47,299 bases of DNA from Geobacter sp. UBA6151 (GTDB lineage Bacteria > Desulfobacterota > Desulfuromonadia > Geobacterales > Pseudopelobacteraceae), in contig DIUT01000001.1 in NCBI GenBank assembly GCA_002423105.1, forward strand, positions 1 to 47,299, written 5' to 3'. Below, piece after piece: positions 26,803-34,793 of this stretch (position 1 is its first letter; every line of letters begins with the position of its first letter). Made by a program: the position numbers and the translations under genes. Under the pieces are notes generated by a model that had not been told where the DNA came from, did no database searches, and saw only the letters and a program-made list of their open reading frames with translations.

Positions 26803-27686
26803 CCCCGCGGATGGATGCTCTGATGCAGTATCTTCAATCGTTCACGGGTGACATGGGTGTAAATCTGGGTGCTTGAAAGATCGGCATGGCCCAGCATCAT
26901 CTGGACGCTGCGCAAATCGGCGCCGCCTCCCAGCAGATGAGTGGCAAAGGAGTGACGCAGGGTGTGGGGTGAGATGTTTCTCTGAATGCCTGCCTGGTAC
27001 GCCCGTTTTTTGATGATGTTCCAGAACGCCTGGCGGGTCATCGCTTCTCCCAGCCGGGAGAGAAACAACGCTGGTCTGGTCCCTTCCGGGTCCTGCCTGC
27101 TGCGCACCTGCTCCAGGTACTCCGCAACCCGTTTGCAGGCCGCTTCACCCACCGGCACCAGTCGCTCCTTGTTGCCCTTGCCCACGGTCATCAGATAGCC
27201 CACCGCCAGATTCAGTTCCCGTAGTTTCAGGTTGACCAGCTCCGATACCCGCAGTCCGGTGGCATACAGCAGTTCAAGCATGGCGCGATCCCGGACCTCT
27301 TCCCCGCGGTTGCCCGCGGGAGCGTTCAAGAGTGCTTCAACTTCGACGGAGCTTAAAAAAACCGGCAGTTTGTGCTGGGTGCGGGGTGCTTCGATGATCG
27401 ATGCGGGATTAGCGGTTGCGTACCGTTCCACCAGCAGAAAACGGTGAAACATGCGGATGGATGACAACAGCCGCGCCCGGCTGCGGGGTGAAAGTCCCCG
27501 TTCCCGTTCCCGGCCCAGAAAAGCGGCGATGTCGGAGGACTGTACCTGATCCGGTTGCTGCCGTTCGTTGTGCTCCAGATAGTCCAGATAGCGGGCCAAG
27601 TCAGCGGCGTAGGCCGAGCGGGTGTTGCGGGACAAGCCCCGTTCTGCGCTGAGCCAGGCCAGGAACAGGTCAAGATAGAGGTTCAT
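26799..27686 (-). CDS. xerD: Site-specific tyrosine recombinase XerD
   Basis: A 295-aa tyrosine recombinase. The N-terminal core-binding domain is about 1-90 (FLAWLSAERGLSRNTRSAY). The catalytic domain has Arg146 (ATGLRVSELV), Lys170, His241 and Arg244 (SPHTLRHSFATH), His267 (LGHADLSSTQ) and nucleophile Tyr276 (IYTHVT). The end HQSIHPRG matches XerD more than XerC. XerCD resolve chromosome dimers at dif during division. The odd point is its start: the ATG overlaps the stop of a decayed restriction-gene remnant (ATGA) and no ribosome site lies upstream, so expression now seems to depend on coupled translation through that remnant. Confidence 0.92.
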   Translation of the reverse strand: MNLYLDLFLAWLSAERGLSRNTRSAYAADLARYLDYLEHNERQQPDQVQSSDIAAFLGRERERGLSPRSRARLLSSIRMFHRFLLVERYATANPASIIEAPRTQHKLPVFLSSVEVEALLNAPAGNRGEEVRDRAMLELLYATGLRVSELVNLKLRELNLAVGYLMTVGKGNKERLVPVGEAACKRVAEYLEQVRSRQDPEGTRPALFLSRLGEAMTRQAFWNIIKKRAYQAGIQRNISPHTLRHSFATHLLGGGADLRSVQMMLGHADLSSTQIYTHVTRERLKILHQSIHPRG

Positions 27687-27943
27687 CTGTGTTTAGCCAG
27701 AATATCCTGCATCTGCGCTGGGACAAAGGCCACATCCCAGCACCAGACGCCAAAGCCGCCGCGCTCGTTGACTGCCCGTATATGATAGAGCTTGGAACGG
27801 TAGGTTTTGGCATCCGGCAGCGCATCATCACGGATAACGACACGTGGTGTTTTGACCAGACCGGCCTCAATGGCATCGTCGTCACGGGCCTGCAGCCAGG
27901 TATCATAAGGGGAGTTGATGATGAGGGATTTAGGCTGGGTCAT
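27683..27943 (-). pseudogene. Internally deleted remnant of a BPTD_3080-type restriction helicase
   Basis: An 86-codon open frame that reads like three separated parts of a ~900-1000-aa type III-restriction-like helicase/endonuclease joined in frame. Residues 2-13 (TQPKSLIINSPYD) match its N-terminus. Residues about 23-55 (AIEAGLVKTPRVVIRDD, ALPDAKTYRSKLYHI) match the part after the helicase core. Residues about 56-86 (RAVNERGGFGVWCWDV, ending ILAKH) match its extreme C-terminus. The assignment is from memory of the family, not a search. All helicase and nuclease motifs are gone, so no restriction activity remains. It overlaps both neighbours by ATGA and still bridges translation into xerD. 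Confidence 0.6.
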
Positions 27944-28425
27944 GGGAGTTTTAAATCCGTTCCGTGGAGAGTAACCCCAACCATTGCTGCCCGTTTATAC
28001 TCTGGAGAATTTTTAGGGAGATGAACACTTTTGGTGCCAAGCCATACAAACCGGAGATTATGAGGGCTTGCAAGTGTAAGTTGCCATAACTCAGGTGAAT
28101 TTTGCTTGAGATATTCTTGTAACCACTTTGCCTTACGTGCAATTGTGCCGACTTCCTTGTCTTTTGCACCATGAACTTCAATCCATACCGCACATTCGCT
28201 ACCTGTTACCGGCTTGTAGCCAATACCGTAATCCCAACGGTTAACGCTGCCATATTCAGGGATTCGGGCAAGGGCAGCATCCAGATTAACACTCCCGGTA
28301 AGAGTTCTGCTCTCTGGTCTGGCACACCATACTTTATTTGAATGTTTTCCCATGGCCTTCAAACCGGGCTGATACGCTTGGTTGAGGGGTTGTTTTGAGT
28401 TCTCAATTGCTTTTTTAAATGTCAT
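27940..28425 (-). CDS. Hypothetical protein, possible nuclease partner of the AAA ATPase
   Basis: A 161-aa cytoplasmic protein that I do not recognise by name. It is basic at the N-terminus (KKAIENSKQPLNQAYQPGLK). The centre has SVNRWDYGIGYKP, then ECAVWIEVHGAKDKEVGTI. The D..(I/V)WIEVH layout recalls the D...ExK core of PD-(D/E)XK nucleases, with His in place of the usual Lys, followed by a helix (ARKAKWLQEYLKQN). The C-terminal half has LRFVWLGTKSVHL. The start overlaps the ATPase stop (ATGA), so it is made together with the ATPase. That pairing resembles two-gene ATPase-plus-nuclease defence systems such as Septu or PARIS, but neither an HNH nor a TOPRIM motif is present. Function is inferred only. 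Confidence 0.5.
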   Translation of the reverse strand: MTFKKAIENSKQPLNQAYQPGLKAMGKHSNKVWCARPESRTLTGSVNLDAALARIPEYGSVNRWDYGIGYKPVTGSECAVWIEVHGAKDKEVGTIARKAKWLQEYLKQNSPELWQLTLASPHNLRFVWLGTKSVHLPKNSPEYKRAAMVGVTLHGTDLKLP

Positions 28426-29639
28426 CCCAGTTCCACCACACTAGCAATTGTTTTCGTAAAACCTTTTCTGCGCTTTATCTGACTTGACTCATACCTATTT
28501 GCTACACTTGCTACAATATTTCCAACATGACCGGAGAACTCTGTCAGTCCCCCCCAGCCAGACTCGATATCACTCTCCGCTCCTGGATCGAGGTTTGATA
28601 TATCCCGAACTTCGCCGTCTCGTCCGAAATAGTAAACATTCATCTTTTTACTGAGGGCAGACTCTGCAAGGGATTTTGTGCTCGCATCCGACTTAATACT
28701 GAAAATATTAAGGACATCTTTTATGGTGCCTTTTCGTGTCTTCATAAATTGAAGTGCCCAGACAAGATCAAGCACATGGGGGGAATGGGTAGACAGGCAG
28801 ACCCGGTAACCGCGGGACATCAAATCAAGTACCAGCAAAAGGACTGTCGTGATAGCTTTGGGATGCAAACCCATTTCCATTTCTTCAATAACGACCCAAT
28901 CAAGCTTGTTTCTTTTGGCAATCGCAGATGGCGGCATCAGCCAGTAAAGACCTAATAAGAGGGGTACAAACTCTCTTTGTCCGGCAGACCAGACCAAGTA
29001 TGGCAACCCTTTCTCTTGCCCCGGTTTATTCAATACAAACTGTTTTTGAAACTTTTCAGATGATGTTTTTAAGCCGAAACCGCCAAAGATATGCTCTGCG
29101 ATTAGATCTCGTTCTGCCTTTTTCAAGCGATTTGCCTGTGGAAAGAGCTCTGGGTTACGACCAAATTCATTTTGGACAAGCTGATGCAGTTTTTCGCTAA
29201 ACTCCCGAAGAACAAACGGATCGCCAGAACGGTAAACACTAAAAGGCTGGGTCAAACCATCTCTTAAACTCATAACCCTCTGAGCAGGTATAAAAAAGAG
29301 GCGTTCATCTTTTTCTTTCCTCTTTAAGCCTTTAGCATAAACATCGAGGTTAACTTCCTTACCATCCACTTTAAGCTGGCTCACTCCTTCTTGCCAGACA
29401 CCGGACATGCCTTCACCAAAATAGAGTTCCAAAAGGTTACTCAGTTTACCTTCCCAATCAATTCCAAATCGCTTGAATTCGCTCTGGATTGAAGGTGCAT
29501 CGACAATCAACTTTAACAACTGAAGAAAAATACTTTTTCCGGTGGCCTGTGGTCCAACAAACACTGTAAGATCACCGAAGCAAACATCTGCATTCTTGAT
29601 CTGCCCAATATTGCTAACTGCAATTTTTGTGGGTGTCAT
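28422..29639 (-). CDS. ABC-type AAA ATPase (AAA_21/OLD-like)
   Basis: A 405-aa ATPase. Walker A is GPQATGKS (about 29-36). The central region is helical. A signature-like WSAGQREFVPLLL is near 237, Walker B with catalytic Glu is VVIEEMEMGLHP (about 270), and a D/H-loop-like LSTHSPHVLDL follows. These features place it with the overcoming-lysogenization-defect / AAA_21 ATPases found in many antiphage systems; no TOPRIM domain follows, so it is not a full OLD nuclease. GGAGGG lies before the ATG inside the tail of an upstream gene remnant. It is coupled by ATGA to the 161-aa gene. Codon use is more AT-rich than in the flanking glnD and xerD, suggesting transfer. Confidence 0.8.
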   Translation of the reverse strand: MTPTKIAVSNIGQIKNADVCFGDLTVFVGPQATGKSIFLQLLKLIVDAPSIQSEFKRFGIDWEGKLSNLLELYFGEGMSGVWQEGVSQLKVDGKEVNLDVYAKGLKRKEKDERLFFIPAQRVMSLRDGLTQPFSVYRSGDPFVLREFSEKLHQLVQNEFGRNPELFPQANRLKKAERDLIAEHIFGGFGLKTSSEKFQKQFVLNKPGQEKGLPYLVWSAGQREFVPLLLGLYWLMPPSAIAKRNKLDWVVIEEMEMGLHPKAITTVLLLVLDLMSRGYRVCLSTHSPHVLDLVWALQFMKTRKGTIKDVLNIFSIKSDASTKSLAESALSKKMNVYYFGRDGEVRDISNLDPGAESDIESGWGGLTEFSGHVGNIVASVANRYESSQIKRRKGFTKTIASVVELG

Positions 29640-29640
29640 T

Positions 29641-29806
29641 TTAACCCTCCAACGGAATAATCTTCAAACTCTCAATACCGCGGTCATCGGCAGACTCTCA
29701 AAGGGGACCTCGAACAGGCCGGGATGCACCAGACGTTGGAGATGATCTGGCTTGCTTTGCCACCGGGTGCCTTGGCTGCACCTGTTACTTTCTTCTGCCG
29801 GGCCAT
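29641..29806 (-). pseudogene. Frameshifted and deleted remnant of the gene upstream of the ATPase
   Basis: A strong start is preserved (AGGAGG, 4 nt, ATG at 29806) and reads MARQKKVTGAAKAPGGKASQ, but the frame ends at TGA 29686-29684. The other frames hold LVHPGLFEVPFES and then ADDRGIESLKIIPLEG, ending at TAA 29643-29641, only 1 nt before the ATPase ATG. This looks like the beginning and the end of one gene joined by deletion plus a frameshift. The Lys/Ala-rich start would suit a DNA methyltransferase companion of the restriction helicase, but that is a guess. Confidence 0.45.
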
Positions 29807-29875
29807 TAAACCTCCTTCTTGACATGCTTTACGGCACGGGAGGCATGAATGTAATGCGTACTCAAAAAGTGTGGC

Positions 29876-29905
29876 ATTGTGCCTAGTTGTGTGCCTTTAA
29901 GTCAA
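29876..29905 (-). promoter_or_regulatory. Candidate promoter of the ATPase-xerD chain
   Basis: On the minus strand TTGACT (29905-29900) and CACAAT (29881-29876) are spaced by 18 nt, about 70 nt before the remnant start at 29806. The -10 box is weak. No better candidate lies between here and glnD. Confidence 0.3.
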
Positions 29906-29935
29906 GGCTAACAAAAAACGGAGGATTGCGGCGGT

Positions 29936-32635
29936 TCATGTCCAGTCGTCAATGGCGGTGGTCAAGGTGGTCTTGATGTCGTCCAGTTTGTCTTCAGCGG
30001 TGATCTTGTGCCCGAAGATGTCCTTGATATAGAAGACGTCGGCCACCTGGTCCACCTTGGTGGATATTTTGGAGACGCCGATGTAGAGCCCCATGCGGTT
30101 CAGGGTGCTGGTGATCAGGTACAGGAGCCCCACCTTGTCGTGGGCATAGATATCAATGACGGTGTAGTCTTCCGAGACTTCGTTGTCGATCTCCACCCTG
30201 GTTGGCACTTTGGGGGCCACCTTGGCGGTGAGCAGGGTCGGGCGGTGGCGGCTTTCCACCATTTCCGAGACGGAGAGGGTGCCGTGCAGCACCTGGCGCA
30301 GGTCATCCTCGGCCTTGTTCCAGCGGTTTTCGTCCGTAATCAGGAACCCCTGCGGCGAGTTTACCTGCAGTATGTCCAGTACCTTGCCTTTTTTGCTGGT
30401 GTTGATCTGCGCCCCCAGGATGTTTAGGCCGTTGGCCGCCATGACGCCGGTGATCATGGCAAACAGGCCATAGACATCAAAAGTGCAGATGGTGATGGTG
30501 GAATAGCCGAATTCAGGTTCGTGGCGCACCGTGAGCACCAGATCCTGGCTTTCAAGCTTTACCAGCAGTCGCAGATGATCGGCAATGACCGCAAGCGGCG
30601 TGGAAAGCAGATAGCGTACCGGCATGGCCCGCAACTCCTCCCGTGCCACAGCCGCGGGAATATCGTATTCAACCATCTCCCGTACCGTGCGGCGGATGCT
30701 GCGAGCCCGTTCGCTGCTGCGTTCCAGCTTGAAGTCGCCGCGCTCAAGGATGTTAAAGACCTTTTCGTACAGTTCATTCATGAGCGATGCCTTCCAGGTG
30801 CTCCAGACATCCGAGCCCACGGCCCGTACATCGGCCACGGTCAGCAGATAGAGCATTTTCAGGTTTTCGCTGGTCTCCATCTGGCGGGCAAACTGCATGA
30901 TCATCTTTTCGTCGGAGAGGTCGCGCCGCTGGGCAATATGGGCGAACAGCAGGTGACTTCGCACCAGGAATTCCAGTCGTTCGGAGTCTTCCTTGGAAAG
31001 TCCCATGCGGCGGGCGATGGTGGGGATCATGGCTGCGCCTTTCTCCGCATGACCTCCTCCTTCGCCTTTGCCTATGTCGTGGAACATCACGGCCAGGATC
31101 AGCAGTTCCCGCTTGCCGATCTGCCGGGCCACCTTGCAGGGCATCGTCAGCTCTTCCGCCAGTTGCCCGTTCAGGATTTTTTCGATCTGTTCCACGGCGA
31201 ACAGGGTGTGAATATCGACAGTGTAGATGTGATACAGGTCGTGCTGTACCTTGCAGTAAATATGCTCGAATTCCGGGATGTATTCGTTGAGGAACTCCAG
31301 GTGATGCATCAGGCGCAGGGTTTCCGCCACCTCCTTGTCGCAGCGCAGGATGTTCATAAACGCCTGATTGACGGCCCGGTTGCGCCGGAATTTATCGTTG
31401 ACCATGTGCAGTGAACGCCTGACCAGCCATTTGACCCGGATATTGAGTTTGACGCCATGCTTCTGGGCAAGCTCGAAGATCTGCATCAGCACGGCAGGGT
31501 TCTTATCCACCACCGACTCATCGGGAACGATCAGTTCGCCCTTCAGCACAAAACAGCCTTCTCCCACCTGGCGCCGGACGAAGTAGCCCAGTATCTTCAA
31601 CGACCCTTCATCCCGCCAGATGCAGCGGGAAACAAGGCTTGAGGAAAAATGTTCAACCCTGGCCGCGTGGCGGTAGAAGTCCCGCATGAAATCTTCCACC
31701 GCCAGCACGCGGCCCCGGTCCGTGTAACCCAGATGGCGGGCCATATGTACCTGCAAGTCGAAGTTCAACTGGTCGCTTTTGCGACCGGTGTGGAAATGAA
31801 TCTCGTTGCGCATCCGCCAGAGGTGGTCCAGGGCGTTGTGATAGACCTCCAGTTCCTCTTCGGAAAGCACCCCTTTGATGACCAGCTCGTGAATGTTGTC
31901 AAACTTGTACTTGACCCTGGCGATCCAGAGGGCGGTCTGCAGGTCGCGCAGGCCGCCTTCCCCCTCCTTGATGTTCGGTTCAAGCAGGTAGATGGTGGAG
32001 CCGTACTTGCCCCTGCGCCGCTTCATCTCGGCAATCTTTTCCTTGATAAAGCTGCCGCTGGACTTGGGCAGGATCTGCTTGAAAACGGTCTTGTGCAGGG
32101 TGTCGAAAAGAGGACGGTGACCTGCCAGAAAGCGGCAGTCGATCAGGGCGGTCTTGATGGTGGCGTCGGAAGCGGCCATCTCGACGCAGTCAGATGGCGT
32201 GCGAACGGAGTAGCCCACATCCAGGCGCAAATCCCAGAGAAAATAGAGCAGTTTCTGGGCAAAGGCTTCCACAGCTTCCTGCGGGATGGAACCATCGTGC
32301 AGAAACATGATGTCCACGTCAGAAAAAGGGTTCAGTTCTCCCCGACCGTACCCACCCACCGCCACCAGGGTCAGGTGACCTTCGAGGGGCGTCGGCGATG
32401 CGACATCAGCCAGAATATCACTGAACAGATCGGTGACCATGGTGTCCATCATCAGCGAAAGCCAGTGCACGACATCGGTGCCGGTTGCGCCTGCATCGTG
32501 GCGCTCACGTATCGCCTGTCTGCCGTCGTTGATAAACTGCTTGCAAGCGGCAAGGATCAGGGGGCGGCGATCATCAAAGGGGTGCCCATGTTGGGGGGGG
32601 AACAGGTGAACCGGTGCGGTGTGTGAGAAATCCAT
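29936..32635 (-). CDS. glnD: [Protein-PII] uridylyltransferase
   Basis: GlnD senses glutamine and adds or removes UMP on PII proteins to control nitrogen assimilation. The 899-aa protein has the nucleotidyltransferase domain with GGYGRGE (94-100) and the SDVD metal site (Asp106, Asp108), then the GlnE-type linker. The HD domain for deuridylylation contains MFHDIGKGEGGGH (about 515) and is followed by two C-terminal ACT domains (about 700-790 and 815-895) that bind glutamine (FGYSTITICTFDVYGLFAMITG, and YTVIDIYAHDKVGLLYLIT). All domains are intact. It lies 49 nt after corA on the same strand. AAGGA lies upstream of the ATG. Confidence 0.96.
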   Translation of the reverse strand: MDFSHTAPVHLFPPQHGHPFDDRRPLILAACKQFINDGRQAIRERHDAGATGTDVVHWLSLMMDTMVTDLFSDILADVASPTPLEGHLTLVAVGGYGRGELNPFSDVDIMFLHDGSIPQEAVEAFAQKLLYFLWDLRLDVGYSVRTPSDCVEMAASDATIKTALIDCRFLAGHRPLFDTLHKTVFKQILPKSSGSFIKEKIAEMKRRRGKYGSTIYLLEPNIKEGEGGLRDLQTALWIARVKYKFDNIHELVIKGVLSEEELEVYHNALDHLWRMRNEIHFHTGRKSDQLNFDLQVHMARHLGYTDRGRVLAVEDFMRDFYRHAARVEHFSSSLVSRCIWRDEGSLKILGYFVRRQVGEGCFVLKGELIVPDESVVDKNPAVLMQIFELAQKHGVKLNIRVKWLVRRSLHMVNDKFRRNRAVNQAFMNILRCDKEVAETLRLMHHLEFLNEYIPEFEHIYCKVQHDLYHIYTVDIHTLFAVEQIEKILNGQLAEELTMPCKVARQIGKRELLILAVMFHDIGKGEGGGHAEKGAAMIPTIARRMGLSKEDSERLEFLVRSHLLFAHIAQRRDLSDEKMIMQFARQMETSENLKMLYLLTVADVRAVGSDVWSTWKASLMNELYEKVFNILERGDFKLERSSERARSIRRTVREMVEYDIPAAVAREELRAMPVRYLLSTPLAVIADHLRLLVKLESQDLVLTVRHEPEFGYSTITICTFDVYGLFAMITGVMAANGLNILGAQINTSKKGKVLDILQVNSPQGFLITDENRWNKAEDDLRQVLHGTLSVSEMVESRHRPTLLTAKVAPKVPTRVEIDNEVSEDYTVIDIYAHDKVGLLYLITSTLNRMGLYIGVSKISTKVDQVADVFYIKDIFGHKITAEDKLDDIKTTLTTAIDDWT

Positions 32636-32684
32636 GCTGGTTTACGTCCTTATCAGGTGCTGGAAGGTTAGGAGGCCAGCCTCC

Positions 32685-33638
32685 TTAGAGCCATCCTTTT
32701 TTCTTGAAAATGTACAGTGGCAGTACTGCCGAGATAACAATCATGCCCAGTGCCATCGGGTAGCCGAAGCTCTGGCTCAGTTCCGGCATATATTGAAAGT
32801 TCATGCCGTAGATGCTGGCGATCAGGGTAGGTGGCAGGAAAATCACCGACATGACGGTGAAAATCTTGATCACCTTGTTCTGCTCGATGCTCAGAAAGTT
32901 GAGGAACAGGTTCTGCAGATAGTCCAGCCGTTCAAAGTTGAAGTTTGCCGAAATAATGAGCGAGTTGACGTCCTTGATCATGATGCTGAAATCGTTTTTG
33001 AGTGCGCCCGGGATTTTGCCGGTCTTCAGCAGTGAGGAAAGTACCCGCTGCTTGTCGGTGAGGTTTTCCCGGATGGTGATGTTGGTGGCCTCGAAATCAG
33101 CGATATAGGAAAGAAACTTCTTGGTATCGTCGAAGTTGCTCGGATTGAGCCGGGCAATGGTGGCGATCTCGCGGGAAACCGCCTCCAGGGTGTCGGCATC
33201 ATCCTCAATGCGCATCTCCAGGATACCGCCCATCACCCAGGAACCACTGGTGTAATGGCTGGGGTTCAGCGTCAGCTTGCGGATGAAATCGCCGAACACC
33301 GGCAGCTCCAGAAAACGGATGGTGACCACGAAGTTGTCCTTCAGGGTAAAGGAGACGGTCTCGTTGGTGGTGGTGGTGTCCTGCTTTGCCAGAAAGTAGG
33401 TATTAATGGTGATGCCGAACTCATCTTCCCAGTAGCGGGCGCTGAACTCGATCTCTTCAGTCTCCTGGCGGCTGGGCAGATCAAGGCCCAGCTTTTTGTC
33501 CATTTCGGAAATCTCGGCCATGCTGGGGGAGAGCATATCCACCCAGATCAGGTTTATGGCCTCAATAAGGTCGATTTCGTCGCTGTTTATCAGGTGGCTC
33601 GAGATCGTGCCATTGGCGTTGTAGAAAACTCTGATCAT
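32685..33638 (-). CDS. corA: Magnesium/cobalt transporter CorA
   Basis: A 317-aa CorA family metal channel. The long cytoplasmic alpha/beta domain (1-255) ends in the stalk helix. Two C-terminal helices follow, with the selectivity motif YGMNF after the first (about 275) and the second helix MALGMIVISAVLPLYIF. The short basic tail KKKGWL is typical. It takes up Mg2+ (and Co2+ or Ni2+) into the cytoplasm as a pentamer. Its own promoter lies at 33714-33742. A small GC-rich inverted repeat (GGAGGC-CA-GCCTCC, 32671-32684) follows its stop codon and may reduce read-through into glnD. Confidence 0.95.
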   Translation of the reverse strand: MIRVFYNANGTISSHLINSDEIDLIEAINLIWVDMLSPSMAEISEMDKKLGLDLPSRQETEEIEFSARYWEDEFGITINTYFLAKQDTTTTNETVSFTLKDNFVVTIRFLELPVFGDFIRKLTLNPSHYTSGSWVMGGILEMRIEDDADTLEAVSREIATIARLNPSNFDDTKKFLSYIADFEATNITIRENLTDKQRVLSSLLKTGKIPGALKNDFSIMIKDVNSLIISANFNFERLDYLQNLFLNFLSIEQNKVIKIFTVMSVIFLPPTLIASIYGMNFQYMPELSQSFGYPMALGMIVISAVLPLYIFKKKGWL

Positions 33639-33713
33639 GGCCTGTGGTCCTTCCTGAACAGGGTAATGCGCGTTTCAAGGCCCTGGAAAATATCCAAACG
33701 ACTGCATCAAACC

Positions 33714-33742
33714 TGTATAGACTCAGGAGAATGGCTTGTCAA
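33714..33742 (-). promoter_or_regulatory. Predicted corA promoter
   Basis: TTGACA (33742-33737) and TATACA (33719-33714) on the minus strand with a 17-nt spacer, about 75 nt upstream of the corA ATG. The remaining 84 nt to smpB hold no clear plus-strand promoter. Confidence 0.65.
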
Positions 33743-33826
33743 CCGCAGAGGAGCAAGCCTGTGTGACAATTCGGCAACGTTTCCGCCATTCCATTTTTCA
33801 GTCCGCTCTGCTACAGTTGCACAACC

Positions 33827-34282
33827 ATGTCTGAGAAACTGATCTGCGCAAACAAGCGTGCTTTCCACGAATATCATGTTGAAGAACGGCTTGAAGCCGG
33901 TATTGTTCTGGTTGGCACCGAAGTGAAATCACTGCGCGCCGGAAAGTCCAACCTGACCGACGCCTTTGTGCTGATCCGGGACGGCGAGGCCTGGCTGCAT
34001 AACCTGCATATCGCTCCCTATGATTTCGGCAATCGCCAGAATCATGATCCCGAGCGGCAACGCAAGCTGCTGTTGCATGCAAAAGAGATCAACAGGCTGC
34101 ATATCCGTATCCGTCAGGATGGCTGCACCGCGATTCCGCTGAAACTGTACTTCAAGGATGGCAAGGTCAAGGTCGAGATCGGTGTGGCCAAGGGCAAGAA
34201 GCTGCATGACAAGCGTGAAGACTTGAAAAAGAAGGATCTGAAGCGGGAGCATGCAAAAGATTTCAAAATCAAGGCGCGATAG
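33827..34282 (+). CDS. smpB: SsrA-binding protein SmpB
   Basis: A 151-aa tmRNA-binding protein, required for trans-translation rescue of stalled ribosomes. Diagnostic parts: the start KLICANKRAFHEYHVEERLEAG, then GTEVKSLRAGKSNLTDAF, the HNLHIAPYDFGNRQNHDP stretch, RKLLLHAKEI and the Lys-rich C-terminal tail (KGKKLHDKREDLKKKDLKRE) that enters the mRNA channel. The partner tmRNA gene begins 30 nt downstream on the same strand. No strong ribosome site is seen before the ATG. Confidence 0.96.
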   Translation: MSEKLICANKRAFHEYHVEERLEAGIVLVGTEVKSLRAGKSNLTDAFVLIRDGEAWLHNLHIAPYDFGNRQNHDPERQRKLLLHAKEINRLHIRIRQDGCTAIPLKLYFKDGKVKVEIGVAKGKKLHDKREDLKKKDLKREHAKDFKIKAR

Positions 34283-34312
34283 GCTATACTGTACATCTGA
34301 TCTTTGAAAATT

Positions 34313-34667
34313 GGGGGCGTAAAGGTTTCGACGGGGGAATGAACTCCTGGGTTGCACCGGGTCGGGGCAGGTGGCCGACCTTAAAAAACCTGCACGGCAA
34401 TTAAACGCCGACAACTATTATACCCAACCTGTTGCACTAGCTGCTTAACAGGCGTTCCCGACTGAGATGCCGGTTGTAGGAAGGGAACGTCATTCACTAC
34501 CGGATTGGATCGCGCAGGCCCGATGCGCAGTCCGAAATCAAGGGATCGCCGGTTTGCTGTCTTGTCCGCTGTACAGCATACCGGCTAAATCGATCAACGG
34601 ACTAACGGTGTAGTAGCTCTGGACGTAGGTCTTTCGGACGTGGGTTCGACTCCCACCGCCTCCACCA
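34313..34667 (+). ncRNA. ssrA: Transfer-messenger RNA
   Basis: A one-piece tmRNA of 355 nt. The 5' end GGGGGCGTAAAGGTTTCGACGGGG is the standard tmRNA start, and the acceptor stem GGGGGCG pairs with CGCCTCC followed by an encoded ACCA tail. The 3' part has the T-arm GGGTTCGACTCCC. The tag reading frame is at 34407-34448. Together with SmpB it tags incomplete proteins for proteolysis. A TATACT box at 34285-34290 may be its -10 element, with 5' processing by RNase P. Confidence 0.97.
34407..34448 (+). other. ssrA: tmRNA proteolysis-tag reading frame
   Basis: The resume codon GCC at 34407 opens a frame encoding ADNYYTQPVALAA and ending in TAA. The ALAA end is the usual ClpXP-type degron, and ADNY is the common start of such tags. 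Confidence 0.9.
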
Positions 34668-34698
34668 ATTTGAAATCATTGATGATTTCTTGAATGAC

Positions 34699-34745
34699 AG
34701 CCCATGGGCGGTCTGGTATATACTGGATCGGCTCATGGGCTTTTT
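34699..34745 (+). terminator. Probable terminator after ssrA
   Basis: AGCCCATG (34699-34706) pairs with CATGGGCT (34734-34741), followed by TTTTT. The loop is long (about 27 nt), so efficiency is uncertain. Confidence 0.5.
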
Positions 34746-34793
34746 GGTGTCCGGCGTGCCGGTCATAATGGGCTGGATGGTAGGGAGGTCTAC

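Noticed and set aside
28749..29200. Plus-strand frames inside the AAA ATPase gene
   Set aside because: They run antisense to an intact ATPase frame with all motifs and show no motifs themselves.
27683..29806. Intact Septu, PARIS or type III restriction system
   Set aside because: No HNH or TOPRIM motif in the small partner, the restriction helicase is only a remnant, and no methyltransferase is intact.
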